This document shows positions 63,848 to 64,000 of a stretch of 64,000 bases of DNA, in pieces. A program made the translations under genes and the position numbers. Location: the NCBI RefSeq assembly GCF_023206395.1, contig NZ_CP066149.1, positions 3,596,001-3,660,000 on the forward strand, given 5' to 3'. Each line of letters opens with the position of its first letter. Positions within the stretch are counted from its first letter, which is position 1. The stretch is from Vibrio sp. ED004 (GTDB lineage Bacteria; Pseudomonadota; Gammaproteobacteria; Enterobacterales; Vibrionaceae). The notes beneath the pieces were generated by a model. It worked only from the letters and a program-made list of their open reading frames with translations. It was not told the origin of the DNA and made no database searches.

Positions 63848-64000
<153 letters not shown>

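Overview
The window looks like chromosomal DNA of a marine Vibrio, most likely of the V. splendidus group. The pointers are the AT-rich coding style, Vibrionaceae-type families (a PBPRA1643-like SEC-C protein, DUF3297, DUF2000, DUF3291), a V. cholerae-repeat (VCR)-type integron attC site, and an amphibactin-type siderophore locus. The species call is inference from content; no search was run. Nearly all genes lie on the minus strand.

Region 1 (1-9.7 kb) is a mixed accessory stretch: a truncated catB-type acetyltransferase, an SDR, two SnoaL-like proteins, a HAD phosphatase, a SEC-C protein, a DUF1349 protein, a radical SAM enzyme, a P-loop kinase behind a probable leader-peptide attenuator, and a LysR regulator facing a quinone reductase/NTF2 fusion.

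Region 2 (9.8-22.3 kb) is an unbroken minus-strand run of about 22 small single-domain genes. It holds nine GNATs, two VOC proteins, two HD phosphohydrolases, S66, OsmC, a tautomerase, DUF2000, DUF3291, DUF1801, a CsaA-like tRNA-binding protein and a P-loop kinase. The families are typical of Vibrio integron cassettes, but I see no attC site between them. One GNAT has a canonical LexA box.

Region 3 (22.4-29.6 kb) is a small integron-cassette cluster without a visible integrase (CALIN-like). It has four attC or attC-like sites, a nonsense-mutated GFA gene, a 216-aa acidic unknown and a large HEPN-like protein. Two different IS91-family elements interrupt it, each pairing a tyrosine recombinase with an HUH transposase. 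Both elements end next to the sequence GTTGAAC, and a LexA box inside nested inverted repeats lies outside the right-hand one.

Region 4 (29.6-40.1 kb) is ordinary housekeeping and accessory content: a LacA-like acetyltransferase, rsuA with an upstream 53-aa zinc ribbon gene, YkgJ, NUDIX, a methyltransferase/HAD pair, a hydroxyacid dehydrogenase, ASCH, glpT-glpQ and DUF3297.

Region 5 (40.4-64 kb) is a complete siderophore locus read leftwards: FecCD permease (partial), Fur box, PvdE/SyrD-like exporter, MbtH, two NRPSs, Fur box, TonB receptor, hydroxamate acyltransferase, N-hydroxylase. The NRPS order is C-A-T-E-C-A-T-C-A-T plus C-A-T-E-TE. A domains 1, 2 and 4 have the same binding-pocket sequence and A3 has a serine code. 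This predicts acyl-hOrn-hOrn-Ser-hOrn (hOrn, acylated N-hydroxyornithine), the amphibactin layout.
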